Below are positions 4,178 to 5,114 of a stretch of 5,114 bases of DNA, in pieces. The notes under the pieces are model-generated. The model was given only the letters and a program-made list of their open reading frames with translations. It was not told the DNA's origin and searched no databases. Every line of letters begins with the position of its first letter. Positions within the stretch are counted from its first letter, which is position 1. The position numbers and the translations under genes were made by a program. This DNA is from Acidobacteriota bacterium (GTDB lineage: Bacteria; Acidobacteriota; Terriglobia; Terriglobales; Acidobacteriaceae), in assembly GCA_021781255.1 (NCBI GenBank), contig JAJXXG010001064.1:1-5114 (forward strand), read 5' to 3'.

Positions 4178-5114
4178 TCAATCTTTTGCTACAACGGTGT
4201 CATAGAGTCCATAGTGTGCTAGTCCCTCGTGACTCTCGATGCCCGTGTACCGCAAGGAGGCATCCTCGTAGCGACGGAACGCGAACACGGCCTGATTCAT
4301 CTGCTCAGTGTTGAAGACTTTTAGGCGCACAAGCAGGTGAAAGTCCTTCACCGTTAGGCCTGTCACGGTCAGGAATAGGTCCGGCTCCAGCTTGGTAATC
4401 ACGTCTTGCAGTGTGTTCTCACGAAAGTCTGTGAGGTACATGAAGGCAGGGATGCGCGTCGCGAACTTGATCAACTTTTCCTGGACGAGCTTTCGCTTGG
4501 ACTTGTACTCCTTCTCTTCCTCGGTGAGCTGCGACTTCTGCTTTGCAGTCAGTTCCTTTGTCTTCGCTTTGTTCTTGAGTTCTTTGACCTTTTCGCTCTT
4601 GTTGATGATCGTCTCGATGACATGATCGCCCAGCGCGCGCCAGCCCTCGATGCGTTCTACAGCCGCCATCGCCTCGGGACTATCGAGGACACGGCGTAGC
4701 GTGTCATTGTCAACATTTACGAGCAGTGCGCTCTCCCATTTGCGCGCCAGTAGCGTGGCGGATGTGCCTGCCATAGCAATGTCAAGAATGCCGCCGGCGT
4801 CGATCTGAACCATGACCGAACCGTTATAGGCCAGCACGGGAAGAAACGCACCAGGTCCCTGACAGCTTGTTCGGGATCGGACTCATTGGGCGATAGGCCA
4901 ATGCCGTACTCGGAGAGTTGCCGAAGCGCCCGCGTTGGTGCAAAGTCGAACACGAAGCACGCAGGCTTCAGAATCTCCTCTTCGTTTGGATTGTCGCCAT
5001 TCGGGTTCTTAATCGACCACGGAGACTGCACTCGGAACGCTGCCTGAAAGTACGATTCAGGGCTCTTCAAATTGCGCAGCATTAGGATGGAAGACCATTG
5101 CGGCACGGTGACGC
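4178..5114 (-). pseudogene. SF2 helicase, probable restriction subunit; C-terminal part, frameshifted, 5' end beyond window
   Basis: The frame is open to the right edge of the window, so the true start lies outside it. The first visible residues, VTVPQW, fit helicase motif V, and SYFQAAFRVQSPW fits motif VI (the QxxxR-type arginine finger region). This identifies the second RecA-like lobe of a DEAD/DEAH superfamily 2 helicase of the kind found in restriction systems. About 90 residues on, at RDLVRFF, the frame breaks; sensible protein resumes one frame over as VLAYNGSVMVQIDAGG and runs to TGA 4180-4178. The break lies in the TTTCTTCCC tract (minus strand, about 4848-4838), and one missing base explains it. 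The resumed 220 residues include WESALLVNVDNDTLRRVLD, a Lys/Glu-rich probable coiled coil (about KSEKVKELK to KRKLVQEKL) and a mixed C-terminal domain I do not recognise. No nuclease motif is visible in this part. The gene is followed by mrr on the same strand, which suggests a shared defence role. Confidence 0.75.

Noticed and set aside
4717..5106. Separate small gene starting at the GTG at 5106
   Set aside because: The frame continues upstream to the window edge, and the GTG is the valine of helicase motif V (VTVPQW). The residues after the frameshift point (CWPITVRS...) are out-of-frame nonsense.

Overview
The window looks like an accessory region of a moderately GC-rich bacterial chromosome. 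It holds an insertion sequence, structured non-coding DNA, a decayed hypothetical operon and a restriction (defence) gene cluster. No gene here fixes the taxonomy. The style of the IS481-family element, with its GTACCGG...GTTTACA ends, and the GC-rich extragenic hairpin repeats remind me of soil Acidobacteriota, but that is a weak impression.

Layout. Positions 1-224 are intergenic and hold two strong GC-rich hairpins. Positions 225-1732 are one apparently complete IS481-family element. It encodes a DDE transposase (327-1487, +). Each end carries two copies of a roughly 21-bp motif with a 25-bp period, inverted between the ends, and a 6-bp CCTCAG repeat flanks the element. Unusually, about 240 bp of non-coding tail follows the transposase, with a roughly 110-bp imperfect palindrome inside it. 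Positions 1733-2173 have no convincing gene but are dense in potential RNA stems, including two mutually exclusive long-range pairings. A pair of + strand ORFs follows: a 48-residue small ORF (2174-2320) overlaps by ATGA the start of an unrecognised gene of about 193 codons (2317-2896), which a single frameshift near 2705-2731 breaks. A weak terminator-like hairpin lies 3' of it. Positions 2897-3171 are intergenic and end in a second copy of a repeat also seen at 1821-1874.

On the minus strand, reading leftward from the right edge, lie the C-terminal part of an SF2 (DEAD/DEAH-like) helicase of probable restriction function (4178 to beyond 5114, frameshifted near 4838-4848) and a complete Mrr-type restriction endonuclease (3172-4101). 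They are 76 bp apart and probably form one transcription unit. The Mrr protein has all expected motifs and looks intact while its helicase partner is interrupted. Either the cluster is decaying, or the two single-base frameshifts in this window are sequence errors.

I found no CRISPR array, tRNA, rRNA or recognised riboswitch. The best candidates for something undescribed are the structured region 1757-2107 ahead of the coupled small ORF, and the palindromic tail carried inside the IS.
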